The notes: a model not told the origin generated them from the sequence alone. Counted from the first letter of the stretch, positions 8,300-16,882 are shown. The stretch is DNA of 19,389 nucleotides from Bacteroidota bacterium (GCA_023229405.1 JALNZH010000036.1:1-19389); one strand, 5' to 3'. Numbers and translations are program-made.

Positions 8300-8761
8300 T
8301 TAGGCTCCAGCAGGCATTGTAAATGATGCGCCATCGACAGTAACAGGCGCATTCAGCGCAATTGACAAAGTGGACATTGAAAACTGACCACCGCCGACTG
8401 CGCATACACCGTCGAGCCGTTTTGCCGTAGTAGAGAGACCAGTAATGTAATCATTCGCGTAAAACCGGTACCATCCCGCTGTGCCATTGGCCAATCCAAG
8501 ACCAGACCACACTTCCGTGGTTTCTTTGACCGCTACACCAGCAACAGGGTCTTCGAGGGTAAGGCCATTGGCCGCATTACCTGCTACAAAAGCGCCGCCG
8601 TTCACCGTGATACGAAGCAGTTTGGTACCTGTTTCTGCTGCGTCCGCGTCAGCCGGTTGTGCTCCTGAATATACCTCGATAATACCTGTTTCCAAAGCGC
8701 CGCTAAAGCCAATGGCGCCCATGATCGCATTACGTAAACCTGTTGAAAGTTTTACTCCCAT
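8300..8761 (-). CDS. Conserved phage virion-type protein, 153 aa
   Basis: A 153-residue protein that begins MGVKLSTGLRNAIMG and contains IEVYSGAQPADADAAETGT, a GAFV...GLTL stretch, EVWSGLGLANGTAGWYRFY and a C-terminal NAPVTVDGASFTMPAG. I recognise this as a pattern found in small beta-rich proteins encoded in many phage and prophage tail or head-completion regions, but no firm function is known to me. The start has an unusual ribosome site, AAGGGGG, 5 to 6 bases upstream of the ATG. It sits between the nozzle-like gene (9-base gap) and the LamG gene (9-base gap) and is part of the same transcript. A small virion component (tail or decoration) is inferred. Confidence 0.65.
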   Translation of the reverse strand: MGVKLSTGLRNAIMGAIGFSGALETGIIEVYSGAQPADADAAETGTKLLRITVNGGAFVAGNAANGLTLEDPVAGVAVKETTEVWSGLGLANGTAGWYRFYANDYITGLSTTAKRLDGVCAVGGGQFSMSTLSIALNAPVTVDGASFTMPAGA

Positions 8762-8770
8762 AATACCCCC

Positions 8771-9694
8771 TTAATAAAGAATACTTGTGATAAGATTATG
8801 ATCAAAAACGTAAGAAGAACCTCGTTTACCCTCTGGGCAATTAACATGTGTATCTGAGTAACTTGTTACTGCACCGTCTTCAGTCGCAATACACAAACCG
8901 CTATTTTTTGTAACAAAAGTGAGTACTTCATTACCAGTTTGCAAACCAAGTGCAGACCCAAGATGCTTGTGCACAGTGCCTTCTACTACACCAGAGTCAA
9001 GGACAATTTTTCTGGAAAATAGCTTAGGCGTAGCGCCTGCTAAAAAATATACTCGTGATTGCGTAGAAATATACAAACCTGATATCACAGATGCGATCAT
9101 AGTAATCCGTGAATCAAAAGCAAATGTTTTTTCAAGGTCAAACCAAGTATATGAAAAAGGCTCAGAAGGAATAACAAGGTTATCATAGGCTATATACATT
9201 ACACCGTTAAAAACGCATATAATGTGCCCAGCCGGTATTTTTGCTGCAAACCTTTTTGCTTGCATTTCAGTTGACTGTACACCTACATACGACGTAGCGT
9301 TCCAAGGACTGTACACTTTGTCCCTGAGAACTCCAGTCTGCACGCCATCCGAAAAATAAACACAGTCTTGCACGTTATTAAATACCTGTGCGTATGCTAA
9401 CTGGTTAGTATAAACTGGCACAAGTTGTGCTATAGATAAATTTTCATTTATAAGACACAAATTACCATTATACTCGCACAGTCCGTATTCTCCACAAGAA
9501 AATAAGTTGCTAAAATACCCAGACTGTAAAAGGCTAAACCCAGGCCTACTTTTAATTGCTCCAGATAAGTCTATGGTAATATCATTCGCTTGAGATAAGC
9601 CCAATACTCCTGTTTCTGCGTTATATACAACTCGCATAGCGTCAAGTTTATCGGCTAAACCTGTGGCAGACCTGTATAGCGGCAATATTTTCAT
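8771..9694 (-). CDS. Possible tail nozzle / hub protein (beta-propeller-like)
   Basis: A 307-residue beta-rich protein. Near the N-terminus, DLSGAIKSRPGFSLL (about 42-56) resembles the (D)..G.i..RPGF signature seen in nozzle or DNA-stabilising hub proteins of short-tailed phages. It is followed by repeating strand patterns such as YGLCEYNGNLCLINENL, VFNGVMYIAYDN and ISGLYISTQSRVYFLAG, which read like propeller blades. The protein is shorter than many nozzle proteins. Its ATG overlaps the stop of the adaptor-like gene (ATGA at 9691-9694), so the two are translationally coupled, as expected for parts that stack below the portal. The fold is my inference from the blade-like repeats and position; a different tail protein is possible. 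Confidence 0.6.
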   Translation of the reverse strand: MKILPLYRSATGLADKLDAMRVVYNAETGVLGLSQANDITIDLSGAIKSRPGFSLLQSGYFSNLFSCGEYGLCEYNGNLCLINENLSIAQLVPVYTNQLAYAQVFNNVQDCVYFSDGVQTGVLRDKVYSPWNATSYVGVQSTEMQAKRFAAKIPAGHIICVFNGVMYIAYDNLVIPSEPFSYTWFDLEKTFAFDSRITMIASVISGLYISTQSRVYFLAGATPKLFSRKIVLDSGVVEGTVHKHLGSALGLQTGNEVLTFVTKNSGLCIATEDGAVTSYSDTHVNCPEGKRGSSYVFDHNLITSILY

Positions 9695-10347
9695 ATAAAC
9701 GCAATCCTATTTGATTTAGCAGGCCTTGATTGTCCGGTTTTAAAATAATTACCAAGCTCCTCAATAGCGTCTTTAAAACGTTTTGAGTACTTGTTGGTAT
9801 TAATCATAACTCCATCTATGCCCTCTTCTTTCTCTGTGAAAATTTCTGCACACGCGCCAGATACGAGTAAAAGAAAATGCATATGCTCAGGCAGTACCAA
9901 AGGTACATCAGTGTCATTGACCAGAGGGGTAACTTTTTTATAGAAAGCGCAATTAAGTATCTCAGAAGCGCTCGGTTTTGGATAACTGATAAACGAAAGT
10001 TGCGTAGCCGTGCAAGCTTCAATAGATCCAATAGCTGGATTAAAGGTGTATGCCGGAAAATCATGCGTTAGTAATGCGATGGATGAGTATACCTTTACTG
10101 CATTTTTGCTGTCCGCTGAAGCACAGAGGTATAAGTTTCTGTCGAAGTTCCAAGCAGTAGGAATAGCAGTAGACATAGCACCCGCAAGCACAGTTATATT
10201 ACCCGTACTCATGAGGTCTGGTAATAGCACTTTACCTGCGCATGCTTTATATGCTTCATTTATGAAGCCGTCAACATCGTCATCTGTATAAGCATCGTCA
10301 TGTATAATGCGTACAACACGTGTTCTCAGCTCTTCAAGAGTGGCCAT
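9691..10347 (-). CDS. Head-to-tail adaptor-like protein
   Basis: A 218-residue protein that starts at the ATG at 10345-10347 behind GGAGG. The N-terminus, MATLEELRTRVVRIIHDDAYTDDDV, then DGFINEAYKACAG, is the helix-turn pattern typical of adaptor proteins that bind below the portal (an acidic turn followed by the IN.AY.. helix). The centre is beta-rich and the C-terminal third is helical (MHFLLLVSGACAEIFTEKEEG...YSKRFKDAIEELGNYF). The gene follows the capsid gene after a 77-base gap with a strong hairpin. Its position after the capsid and before the nozzle-like protein fits an adaptor. Identification rests on N-terminal pattern and order. Confidence 0.68.
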   Translation of the reverse strand: MATLEELRTRVVRIIHDDAYTDDDVDGFINEAYKACAGKVLLPDLMSTGNITVLAGAMSTAIPTAWNFDRNLYLCASADSKNAVKVYSSIALLTHDFPAYTFNPAIGSIEACTATQLSFISYPKPSASEILNCAFYKKVTPLVNDTDVPLVLPEHMHFLLLVSGACAEIFTEKEEGIDGVMINTNKYSKRFKDAIEELGNYFKTGQSRPAKSNRIAFI

Positions 10348-10377
10348 ACTGCCTCCAGTGTAGGTGCAAACTTAGTA

Positions 10378-10405
10378 ACTGCCCATCTACGAATAGATGG
10401 GCAGT
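10378..10405 (-). terminator. Strong hairpin just after the major capsid gene
   Basis: A perfect 12-bp stem (ACTGCCCATCTA / TAGATGGGCAGT) encloses CGAA on the plus strand, which reads TTCG in the leftward RNA, a stable tetraloop sequence. It lies 20 bases past the capsid stop. The leftward sequence after it (TACTAAGTTTG) has no clean U-tract, so it may be a leaky terminator or a 3' stabiliser or processing site that sets capsid mRNA above downstream genes. Confidence 0.65.
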
Positions 10406-10424
10406 ACTCAACTTACACCCTGAA

Positions 10425-11513
10425 TTAAGCGGTGGTCGGATTGGCACTGTACGTATCGACAGCGATAACGCCAAAGTCTTTGGCATTGAACCGAGTCTTT
10501 TTGATGCCAAAAATGGTACCCGCCGTGATGGACAGCGCATTGCCGCGGTCATCGAGTTCTTCATACCAGGAATACCGGGAAGGACCGGAATTTTGGCCGT
10601 AGGCCATAAGACCGGCCTGGGCACCAAGGAACAAAGCACGCGCTGCAGGAAGATCGCCGCCGACGCCGTAATCGCTGAACCGAATGACATTCCGGTGTTT
10701 GTGCAAAATAACATCGGCGTACTCACCGAGGGAATTGGTATACATCTTGGCTTTGGCGCCGGCACCAGTTCCTGTAACCTTGGCGATATCGAGCCAGTCG
10801 TTGGTCGTGACTGACGTACGCAGATCGAAGGCCTGAAAGGTATGCATAAGCAGAACGAATTTCTTGTTGCCTTCAATGGTAAAAGGCTGGATCATAGGAT
10901 CCACTGTTTCAGCGATGGCAACGAGTTTTTCAACCATGGAGATGTCAATTTTGTCGGCGTCGACCAAAGTTGCTTTGGCATGGCCGCCGGCGACAACAAG
11001 ATGCCCGGCGTCCGGTGCTGTAAGAGTGTTGTTGGCACGGCCGGTCCAGTTCGTGGCATTGTGCATGGTAGCGACACCGCGGGCACCTGAAAGATAACAG
11101 AAGATCTCTTCATCCATTTCTTCTGCCCACCAGATGGCCAGTGCGTCACGACCTTCCTGCCGCAGGTTGTACGGAACCCGCTGTTCGGACATTTTACCCT
11201 TGGACTTCGTGGATTTCCTGAGCTGGTCAATAAACAGAAAATCATGGTAAAAGCTAAGGGCCTCTTCAGCCGTCGCGTCGCCTTCAATGATCTGGTCACC
11301 TTCTTTACCGGCGTTGACCAGTTTCATGCGCAACCCGATGGTGACCTTCTCACCGGCGCCTTTGGTGAGTTCATTTTGAACGGTGATAAGGTCGTCTTTC
11401 GACGTCCCGATGAATTTCGCAAAATACTGAGCTTTAGCGGCTTCAACGGCCAGAGAGGTACTCCAGCGTTGGACGGCCAAGGCATGATTAAGTGCAAACT
11501 CTGTTGCAGCCAT
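10425..11513 (-). CDS. Major capsid protein, phage N4 gp56 type
   Basis: A 362-residue shell protein with ATG at 11511-11513 behind AAAGGAG. The N-terminal half carries family landmarks: the AKAQYFAKFIGTSKDDLI helix (26-43), ITVQNELTKGAGEKVTIGLRMKL (43-65), the loop EGDATAEEALSFYHDFLFIDQLRK (78-100), and MSEQRVPYNLRQEGRDALAIWWAEEMDEEI (108-137). This arrangement is that of the N4 gp56-like capsid family (Pfam DUF4043-like), an HK97-fold protein. Length fits the family. It lies directly after the scaffold gene and before the adaptor, the expected order. Its DNA is more G+C-rich than the tail genes. Assignment is firm; relation to phage N4 beyond this protein is not implied. Confidence 0.95.
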   Translation of the reverse strand: MAATEFALNHALAVQRWSTSLAVEAAKAQYFAKFIGTSKDDLITVQNELTKGAGEKVTIGLRMKLVNAGKEGDQIIEGDATAEEALSFYHDFLFIDQLRKSTKSKGKMSEQRVPYNLRQEGRDALAIWWAEEMDEEIFCYLSGARGVATMHNATNWTGRANNTLTAPDAGHLVVAGGHAKATLVDADKIDISMVEKLVAIAETVDPMIQPFTIEGNKKFVLLMHTFQAFDLRTSVTTNDWLDIAKVTGTGAGAKAKMYTNSLGEYADVILHKHRNVIRFSDYGVGGDLPAARALFLGAQAGLMAYGQNSGPSRYSWYEELDDRGNALSITAGTIFGIKKTRFNAKDFGVIAVDTYSANPTTA

Positions 11514-11528
11514 TTCACTTCTCCTTTG

Positions 11529-12602
11529 TTACATTCCGGAGAGGTACGCTTCCAAGGCCTTTGGATCAAGGGCCGCAACTTCAGCTTCAGTGAGTATTTT
11601 AGACTCAGGCGTAGTTGTCGCACTTGTTGGAATTTCAGATAAGGCCTTGTATCCCGTTACTCCGGCAGTTTTGATTTTTGATAAAACTTCCTGTTCAATT
11701 TTCGGCCGTAATTCGGCCTCGACGGTTGCACGCATTGCGGCATCGGCATTTGGAAGGCCCTTATTTTTCAGGTTGGCCAGCATAGCGACGATTGACGCTG
11801 CTTGCCGCCCGAGATAGAGCGGTTTCGATTCTCCGGGTAAGATCACCTGGGTTTCGGGGTTCGTTAAGTAATACAAGTCTTTCGTGAACCCAATGCCATC
11901 TGCAAACTGTGCCAGCTCTTGCTGTACCGTGGAACCTTCATCGAAGATGCCCGGTAGCGCAGCTGACATAAGTGCCGCGGATTCTTCAAATAACTCTTCA
12001 ACTTCTACCTTAGCAACTTCGTCCTGACGTGCTTTGTCAGCCGCTATTCTTTGGGCCTCACGAAAATCCATCAGCTCAGATTGGTATACCAGAGCGTCCC
12101 TTGGACTTTCTTCTGAAAGCGCGATGAACTCGTCTTTCGTGAGAACCTTGAAGTCACTGCGTACTGTCGGTACGTTATCAGGTACTGCGGGCGGCGTTAC
12201 AGGTTTTACATCAGCACCTTTTACTTCCATTGCGCTAATGCGTTCTTTAAGCCGGCGTATTTCTTCCCGGGCTTCGTGTACCGCGGCCGTAGGAACATAT
12301 CCTTTAGGCGGCGTTTCAACTTTTGCTTCAGTTGCCGGCGGTGTTTCAGTAGTCTGCTCTTTTCCTGCTGGTACAACTGGCGCATCAGGTACAGCCGGCG
12401 TGTCAGGTACAACCGGTACATCTTGGTCCATGCCCATGAGTTCTGCATCTGTGACCGTAGGTAACCCTTGGTCGCTTATTACATAGTCAATAGGCCCAGC
12501 ATTTTCAGGTACAGGTACTACTGTTGTTTCAACTGTGGTTACGGGCGCCGCAGGTGCTTCAGGTACTACGGTCGATGTTTCTACTGTTGCTTCTCCTGAC
12601 AT
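11529..12602 (-). CDS. Scaffolding protein
   Basis: A 357-residue acidic protein with ATG at 12600-12602 behind AAAGGAG. Residues 1-105 are a Pro/Val/Thr/Ala-rich disordered arm; residues about 107-128 form a charged coiled coil (VHEAREEIRRLKERISAMEVK); the rest is mostly helix with an acidic DEVAKVEVEELFEESAALMS segment. It ends in a helical tail (LDPKALEAYLSGM) that could contact the shell. An acidic, helical, low-complexity protein directly before the capsid gene is the usual signature of a capsid assembly scaffold. No protease motif is visible, so a separate or absent maturation protease is implied. The 15-base gap to the capsid gene holds the latter's ribosome site. Confidence 0.8.
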   Translation of the reverse strand: MSGEATVETSTVVPEAPAAPVTTVETTVVPVPENAGPIDYVISDQGLPTVTDAELMGMDQDVPVVPDTPAVPDAPVVPAGKEQTTETPPATEAKVETPPKGYVPTAAVHEAREEIRRLKERISAMEVKGADVKPVTPPAVPDNVPTVRSDFKVLTKDEFIALSEESPRDALVYQSELMDFREAQRIAADKARQDEVAKVEVEELFEESAALMSAALPGIFDEGSTVQQELAQFADGIGFTKDLYYLTNPETQVILPGESKPLYLGRQAASIVAMLANLKNKGLPNADAAMRATVEAELRPKIEQEVLSKIKTAGVTGYKALSEIPTSATTTPESKILTEAEVAALDPKALEAYLSGM

Positions 12603-12624
12603 ATGATACTCCTTTTGTGCGTTA

Positions 12625-12671
12625 ACGCCAGCACTGGCGAGGTTGTGTGTTTACGCCGACACAGGCGAGGT
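12625..12671. repeat. Two near-identical 19-base units around the stop of the 75-aa gene
   Basis: ACGCCAGCACTGGCGAGGT (12625-12643) and ACGCCGACACAGGCGAGGT (12653-12671) match at 16 of 19 positions and lie 28 bases apart. The second overlaps the end of the small gene. The first forms a short CGCCA/TGGCG hairpin after the gene's stop. They look like a local duplication; a weak transcription or mRNA stability role is possible. Confidence 0.45.
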
Positions 12672-12878
12672 ATTCCAATCAATTTGGTCGTAATTGGCGC
12701 GATATGCCCTGTCACCAGCTACGTCTTTTTCACGGTTCCAACAACGAAAATTTCTACCGTTAGGTAACTCACGGTGACCCCGAAAGTGCTTTTCAGCTTT
12801 TACGTCAAAAGCTCTTTCTTCGGCCGCCGTCATACGCGTACGAGCAGCTATTTGGCCTGGAGTTAAATCTTTACTCAT
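12651..12878 (-). CDS. Small unknown protein between portal and scaffold, 75 aa
   Basis: A 75-residue basic protein (MSKDLTPGQIAARTRM...) whose ATG overlaps the portal stop as ATGA (12875-12878), with AAGGAAGGGG upstream inside the portal gene. It has a helical, charged N-terminal half and a Trp/Asn-rich C-terminal end (NFRCWNREKDVAG...WNTSPVSA). I do not recognise a family. Coupling to the portal gene and location before the scaffold suggest a role in head assembly or a minor head component, but that is inference. The clear ribosome site and the tight overlap support a real gene. Confidence 0.65.
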   Translation of the reverse strand: MSKDLTPGQIAARTRMTAAEERAFDVKAEKHFRGHRELPNGRNFRCWNREKDVAGDRAYRANYDQIDWNTSPVSA

Positions 12879-14899
12879 TTCTTCGTGTCCCCTTCCTTTC
12901 TCTTTTGAATAATTTCGTATCCAGCGGCAAAACCATCTTGGTCTACTTTTTGCTGCTGTGCTTTAGCCAGCATTTTTGCTGCTTCACCCTCGTCAAGTGC
13001 TTTTTTAGACATCGCCATAAGTTTCTCAGCCGTAAGGTCTTGTAGGCGCTGTGCGCGTTGACGATCTTCGGCAGCCATAGCTTGTTTTTGTGCTTGATCC
13101 GACATTTGCTTGGCTTTTCTCTGGTCAGACGTCAAAGTCTCGTCTACAGGGCCCATACCAGTAGCTTCGCGTACCTGTGACAGAATACGCTCTTTTTCAG
13201 GTATATCAGAGAGCTCAAAAGCAACATTAAGCAGCGGCGCGACAGCTTCAGTAGGCGCCTTGTTAATCGCGGAGAATAGCAGGTCCATATTCTTCTCACG
13301 CATGGTGTCAGTCATTTCTGCAGTAGCAACCTGTAAGTCAAATCTACTCTGCGTCAAGTCATTATGGACTGTAATATTGCCGTATCCGTCGTCAATACGC
13401 TTATTAACCTCTACAAACTTCTCGACACCAGAGAGTCTGTCAACTACACGCATAACTTTCTCAGCAGTCCATGAAGACTGTACAAGTGACATAATCTGTT
13501 CGCCCATACGCTTTTGTGAGGTATAAGCATTTTCGAGTAGGTTTAGCGTCATAGTCGAAGCCATAGAGCGCTTTTTGTCCAGAGAGATGCCAGATTGAGC
13601 TGGAGTTGTCGCGCCCATAGCTTCATCTGTTGCCCCTACGATTTCTTGTATCTCATTCTCAGATTGTTGCATCATGGAGATCTGAGGGGCCGCTAAAGAC
13701 GTTAAATCTTCAATAGTAACAGCGTTAAGTTTCCCCTTCTTGACTACGATCATGCCGTTAATACTGTTGGCTTCTTCATACAGCACGTTGAGATCTTCCG
13801 CTGCGCCTTCTTCAGCAATTACTCGTTTACTACCGAGAAGCGCTAAGCCCATAGACCGGCGTTTGTTGACTTCCATATTCTGTTCCTTAACGTTTCTTGG
13901 AACGCCGTATGGGAATCCAAAACGGTCTAAATAGCTTATATATGGTACATACGGAAATTCATCATGCGGAAATGGCGTCGGAACATCCTGCAGCTGTAGA
14001 TTCCCGACGAATGTAGTGACATTCATCTTTTTTACGGAAGCCTGGAGGACTTCTTGTGACGCCTGTACAACCGCATACTGCTCTTGCATAGGCAGTTTAT
14101 CCATGTCAATAACTCGGCCATTCGGCATAATAGCGAACCATGTAGGTACTACTGTGGTATACCACATTTCTACAGGGCGTACTCGTCGTCGAGTTGTATT
14201 GACCCATTGGCCCGCTGAGAGAAAATCTTTATAATTCTCAATCTCAGTTCCAATGTCTGTCATAAACATTGCTGTAGAAACATCACACAGCGCTCGGTAC
14301 TCTTCATCAAGGTCATTTGCGAACTGAGGAAATGCCATCTTTACGTCATCAATGTCTTTCCATGCAGCTTGAAAGAAGTACCGACAACTGTGGGTTTTAA
14401 GCCATGGGCTACCGTACGGGTCCCACCAGCAGTTATACCATGGTGTTTCTTGGAGTAGCACCCGTTCTTTACGTGGATCTGAGTTATATCCAACAAAGAC
14501 GTGGTTGTACCCCACGGTAATCTGCGTGTCAAACGCATTACGCTGGAGTAGGGCTCCGTCATTCTGATCGACAACATAGGCAATAGCCTCTGACATTACT
14601 TGTGAAATTTCATGGTCCTGCTTGGTGCGGCCTTTAGCGATAATATCTTTTTGTGCGCGAATGTAATTACCGTTAATGAGGTTTAAGACGGGTAGTACCC
14701 TATTAATAGTTAAAGGATTTATACCTTTTGCTACTGCTGCATTATAGTCTGCTGCAGTCCAGTGTAAACCGTCTTTGAATTCGGCGTCCTCCCAGCAACT
14801 TGCTCGCCAGCCAGAATGCCCAGTCATAGCTTCCCATACCCAACCATGTAGGGTTTGCATACTGGGCTTTACGCCTTTATAAGTTATCATTTTCCCCAT
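12875..14899 (-). CDS. Portal protein
   Basis: A 674-residue protein with ATG at 14897-14899, behind AAGGTG about 9 bases upstream, overlapping the large-terminase end by 13 bases. Residues about 65-110 hold the helix INRVLPVLNLINGNYIRAQKDI...MSEAIAYVVDQNDG, typical of P22-type portal proteins. ETPWYNCWWDPYGSPW (151-166) matches the P22-like 'wing' strand, and R/F-rich segments follow. The C-terminal 80 residues or so are a long Gln/Ala/Lys/Glu helix (SDQRKAKQMSDQAQKQ...), which fits the crown/barrel helix of large portals. It forms the dodecameric DNA gate at one capsid vertex and docks the terminase. Order (terminase, portal, scaffold, capsid) supports it. It ends in TGA overlapping the next ATG. 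Confidence 0.88.
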   Translation of the reverse strand: MGKMITYKGVKPSMQTLHGWVWEAMTGHSGWRASCWEDAEFKDGLHWTAADYNAAVAKGINPLTINRVLPVLNLINGNYIRAQKDIIAKGRTKQDHEISQVMSEAIAYVVDQNDGALLQRNAFDTQITVGYNHVFVGYNSDPRKERVLLQETPWYNCWWDPYGSPWLKTHSCRYFFQAAWKDIDDVKMAFPQFANDLDEEYRALCDVSTAMFMTDIGTEIENYKDFLSAGQWVNTTRRRVRPVEMWYTTVVPTWFAIMPNGRVIDMDKLPMQEQYAVVQASQEVLQASVKKMNVTTFVGNLQLQDVPTPFPHDEFPYVPYISYLDRFGFPYGVPRNVKEQNMEVNKRRSMGLALLGSKRVIAEEGAAEDLNVLYEEANSINGMIVVKKGKLNAVTIEDLTSLAAPQISMMQQSENEIQEIVGATDEAMGATTPAQSGISLDKKRSMASTMTLNLLENAYTSQKRMGEQIMSLVQSSWTAEKVMRVVDRLSGVEKFVEVNKRIDDGYGNITVHNDLTQSRFDLQVATAEMTDTMREKNMDLLFSAINKAPTEAVAPLLNVAFELSDIPEKERILSQVREATGMGPVDETLTSDQRKAKQMSDQAQKQAMAAEDRQRAQRLQDLTAEKLMAMSKKALDEGEAAKMLAKAQQQKVDQDGFAAGYEIIQKRKEGDTKK

Positions 14900-16323
14900 C
14901 TGGTTGTCACCTTTTTACGTACAAACGGTTTTGAGTCACCTGTATCGCCTTTATAGTACATCATAAGGTACTGTAGTCCATCATGTGGATGCGAAAAAGT
15001 GTTTTTATCAGGTACACTCATATATCGTTCATCACCGATTACTTGTATACGTCTAAACTTATAACCACCGTTAAAGCCCTTACGGACCACATTACAGCGC
15101 GGATGTAGCTGAAATGCTGGTCTTAGCCCCGACATTGTAGTCAAGTAAAATCGTACTGCTTCAATGCGCATTGTAATGTCATTGGTATTCGCTGGTTCGA
15201 CAATGATACCTAAGTCCTCAAGCTCTTTAAAAACAGTCTGTTCGTCAGTCTCAGCACGTTTAGCTCCAGCAGGGTCACCAACCCACGTTATACTTGAGGC
15301 CTTAGAAAAGTGCTTAACGACAAAAGGCCTTACGACCAGAGTGTAAAATTGTCTGATACCCATGCCGTTACTCGTAAGTTCGGCAAGGACGTTGACTGTC
15401 CCTCTGGCCGTCTGCTGGCCAAAGATGGCCGCTGGAGTTAACCCAAAGTCAAGGCCAACCGCTATAGGCTCATCTGGGATAAAGCGTATTTCTGAGTTAA
15501 CATGGAGTTGGTCGTTCCACTGTTCTCTGTATACTGCTTGTCCATCGGACACAGCACCATACATGTTCCCAAGGTTGACCTTAATCCACTCATCACCTTT
15601 ACCCTCCATACCAGCTTCATAGTAGTCATCAGGTAAGTTGATTATGTTCTCAGCATCTGGATTAACGGTCCACTCTCCTTCAGGTGTCTTCTTATGTACA
15701 CCACCTGGTTGTGTAAAGAAGCTCCAGCCTTTAGGCTTAGTCACTTCTGCAAGCTCATACAAATAGTGGTCCTGGTCAACCTGGTTGGTGTCACCTATGA
15801 TGCCATGCCAAGTGGGCCCACCGTCCATCTTTGACGGATAACGACCGTGCCGTAAGTCACACATGTCAATTACTGCTTTTGGTAACTCTTTGATCTCGTT
15901 CAGCCAAAAGCCAGTGGCCTGTGCCCCTCTCAGCTTTTTGATGGCTTGGGGCCGGTCAAGCGCAAGAAAGATAAACTCCGATTGAACTATTGTTCTATCA
16001 GGAAGCTTAAAATGCAATTTATGAGAAGGAGGCTCAATACCACCACCTTTGTATTTTCCCAGGTCACCGAAAAGGTCCATCCAGTCTTTAACGGTTGTAC
16101 CAAGGAGATCAGGGTACGTATTCCTAATTGCATAAAATCTTGTCTTACGCGCGCGCTCCTTATTTGGCCACTGATTACACATCCTATCAAAGATCTTTTC
16201 ACAGGATGTGAATGTTTTGCCTGAGCCAAGAGGCCCAGTAATAATTGCGACGCGGTCAGTGCAGTAAAAATAATCGTCAAGCACGCGGTCTTGATCATGG
16301 TCTCGTATGTATTTAAATCGCAT
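14887..16323 (-). CDS. terL: Terminase large subunit (packaging ATPase and nuclease)
   Basis: A 478-residue DNA packaging motor. Walker A is GPLGSGKT at 30-37. Walker B is GFWLNE at 138-143; the catalytic Glu is Glu143, but the usual Asp before it is Asn142. Coupling motif is GDTN at 177-180. The RNase H-like nuclease shows Asp292 (LDFG at 291-294), Asp350 (GDPAG) and the C-terminal HPHDGLQYL with Asp448. All three metal-binding acidic residues are thus present. It cuts concatemeric DNA and pumps it through the portal. Its start at 16321-16323 overlaps the small-terminase end by 11 bases and lacks a strong ribosome site, so it is probably coupled. The assignment is firm. Confidence 0.96.
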   Translation of the reverse strand: MRFKYIRDHDQDRVLDDYFYCTDRVAIITGPLGSGKTFTSCEKIFDRMCNQWPNKERARKTRFYAIRNTYPDLLGTTVKDWMDLFGDLGKYKGGGIEPPSHKLHFKLPDRTIVQSEFIFLALDRPQAIKKLRGAQATGFWLNEIKELPKAVIDMCDLRHGRYPSKMDGGPTWHGIIGDTNQVDQDHYLYELAEVTKPKGWSFFTQPGGVHKKTPEGEWTVNPDAENIINLPDDYYEAGMEGKGDEWIKVNLGNMYGAVSDGQAVYREQWNDQLHVNSEIRFIPDEPIAVGLDFGLTPAAIFGQQTARGTVNVLAELTSNGMGIRQFYTLVVRPFVVKHFSKASSITWVGDPAGAKRAETDEQTVFKELEDLGIIVEPANTNDITMRIEAVRFYLTTMSGLRPAFQLHPRCNVVRKGFNGGYKFRRIQVIGDERYMSVPDKNTFSHPHDGLQYLMMYYKGDTGDSKPFVRKKVTTRWGK

Positions 16324-16882
16324 CGTCGCATTTCGTATCCAAGGGTGGATTTGGATTAGTTCGCGGTGACCGCGTTGCTCGCATTGTCATTTGGTCACGT
16401 CCAGACAAGTCTTTGATGATTACAGTTGGTAAGCCTTCTTCGTCAGTGCCCAGAGAGAGTGAAGAGACGGAAGAAAGCCCTTTGGATAAGTCACGGTATA
16501 GAGAGGACAGAGTTTTGAGGCCTGAAGCTGCAGTCATATCCACAGTTGTAAGGTTCTCTAAGACTTGGTTGGCTTTTTTAATAAGATTTGATTCAAGTTC
16601 GAGGTACCGCGTCGCAAGCAAAATTTCTTTTGCGTAAGAGTACGCTTGTAAACGGCGCCTTGTTTTATCGATATACTGGTTTGTGGAAACAGTGAATAGG
16701 TCTTCGTCTTCTTCAACTACGAGCTTCGGTTCATTCTCGTCTGGCCAAAGCACAGTCCAGCGGCCCTTATCAATCTCGCGTTGTATAAGGTCTTGCGGAA
16801 TACCAGCAGACCGTGCCAATGACTCAACTGAGACATTGAGTATCTCGTATTGCAGTCTCAAAAGTTCAACGTCTATAGCCAT
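16313..16882 (-). CDS. terS: Probable terminase small subunit
   Basis: A 189-residue protein with ATG at 16880-16882 behind AAAAAGG. The N-terminus (about 7-42, LRLQYEILNVSVESLARSAGIPQDLIQREIDKGRW) reads as a helix-turn-helix DNA-binding segment. The middle (about 68-140) is helical (YIDKTRRRLQAYSYAKEILLATRYLELE...), as in oligomerisation domains of small terminases, and the C-terminus is a basic, Pro/Asn-rich tail. It is the first gene of the leftward operon and overlaps terL by 11 bases. Small terminases bind the packaging site and feed DNA to the large subunit. No sequence signature is specific to this family, so the call is from fold pattern, length and position. Confidence 0.75.
   Translation of the reverse strand: MAIDVELLRLQYEILNVSVESLARSAGIPQDLIQREIDKGRWTVLWPDENEPKLVVEEDEDLFTVSTNQYIDKTRRRLQAYSYAKEILLATRYLELESNLIKKANQVLENLTTVDMTAASGLKTLSSLYRDLSKGLSSVSSLSLGTDEEGLPTVIIKDLSGRDQMTMRATRSPRTNPNPPLDTKCDDAI

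Noticed and set aside
10320..10876. Long frames on both strands across the capsid gene end
   Set aside because: They overlap the capsid gene in other frames, and the capsid frame carries clear family motifs. The overlapping frames lack family features and fit codon-shadow patterns.
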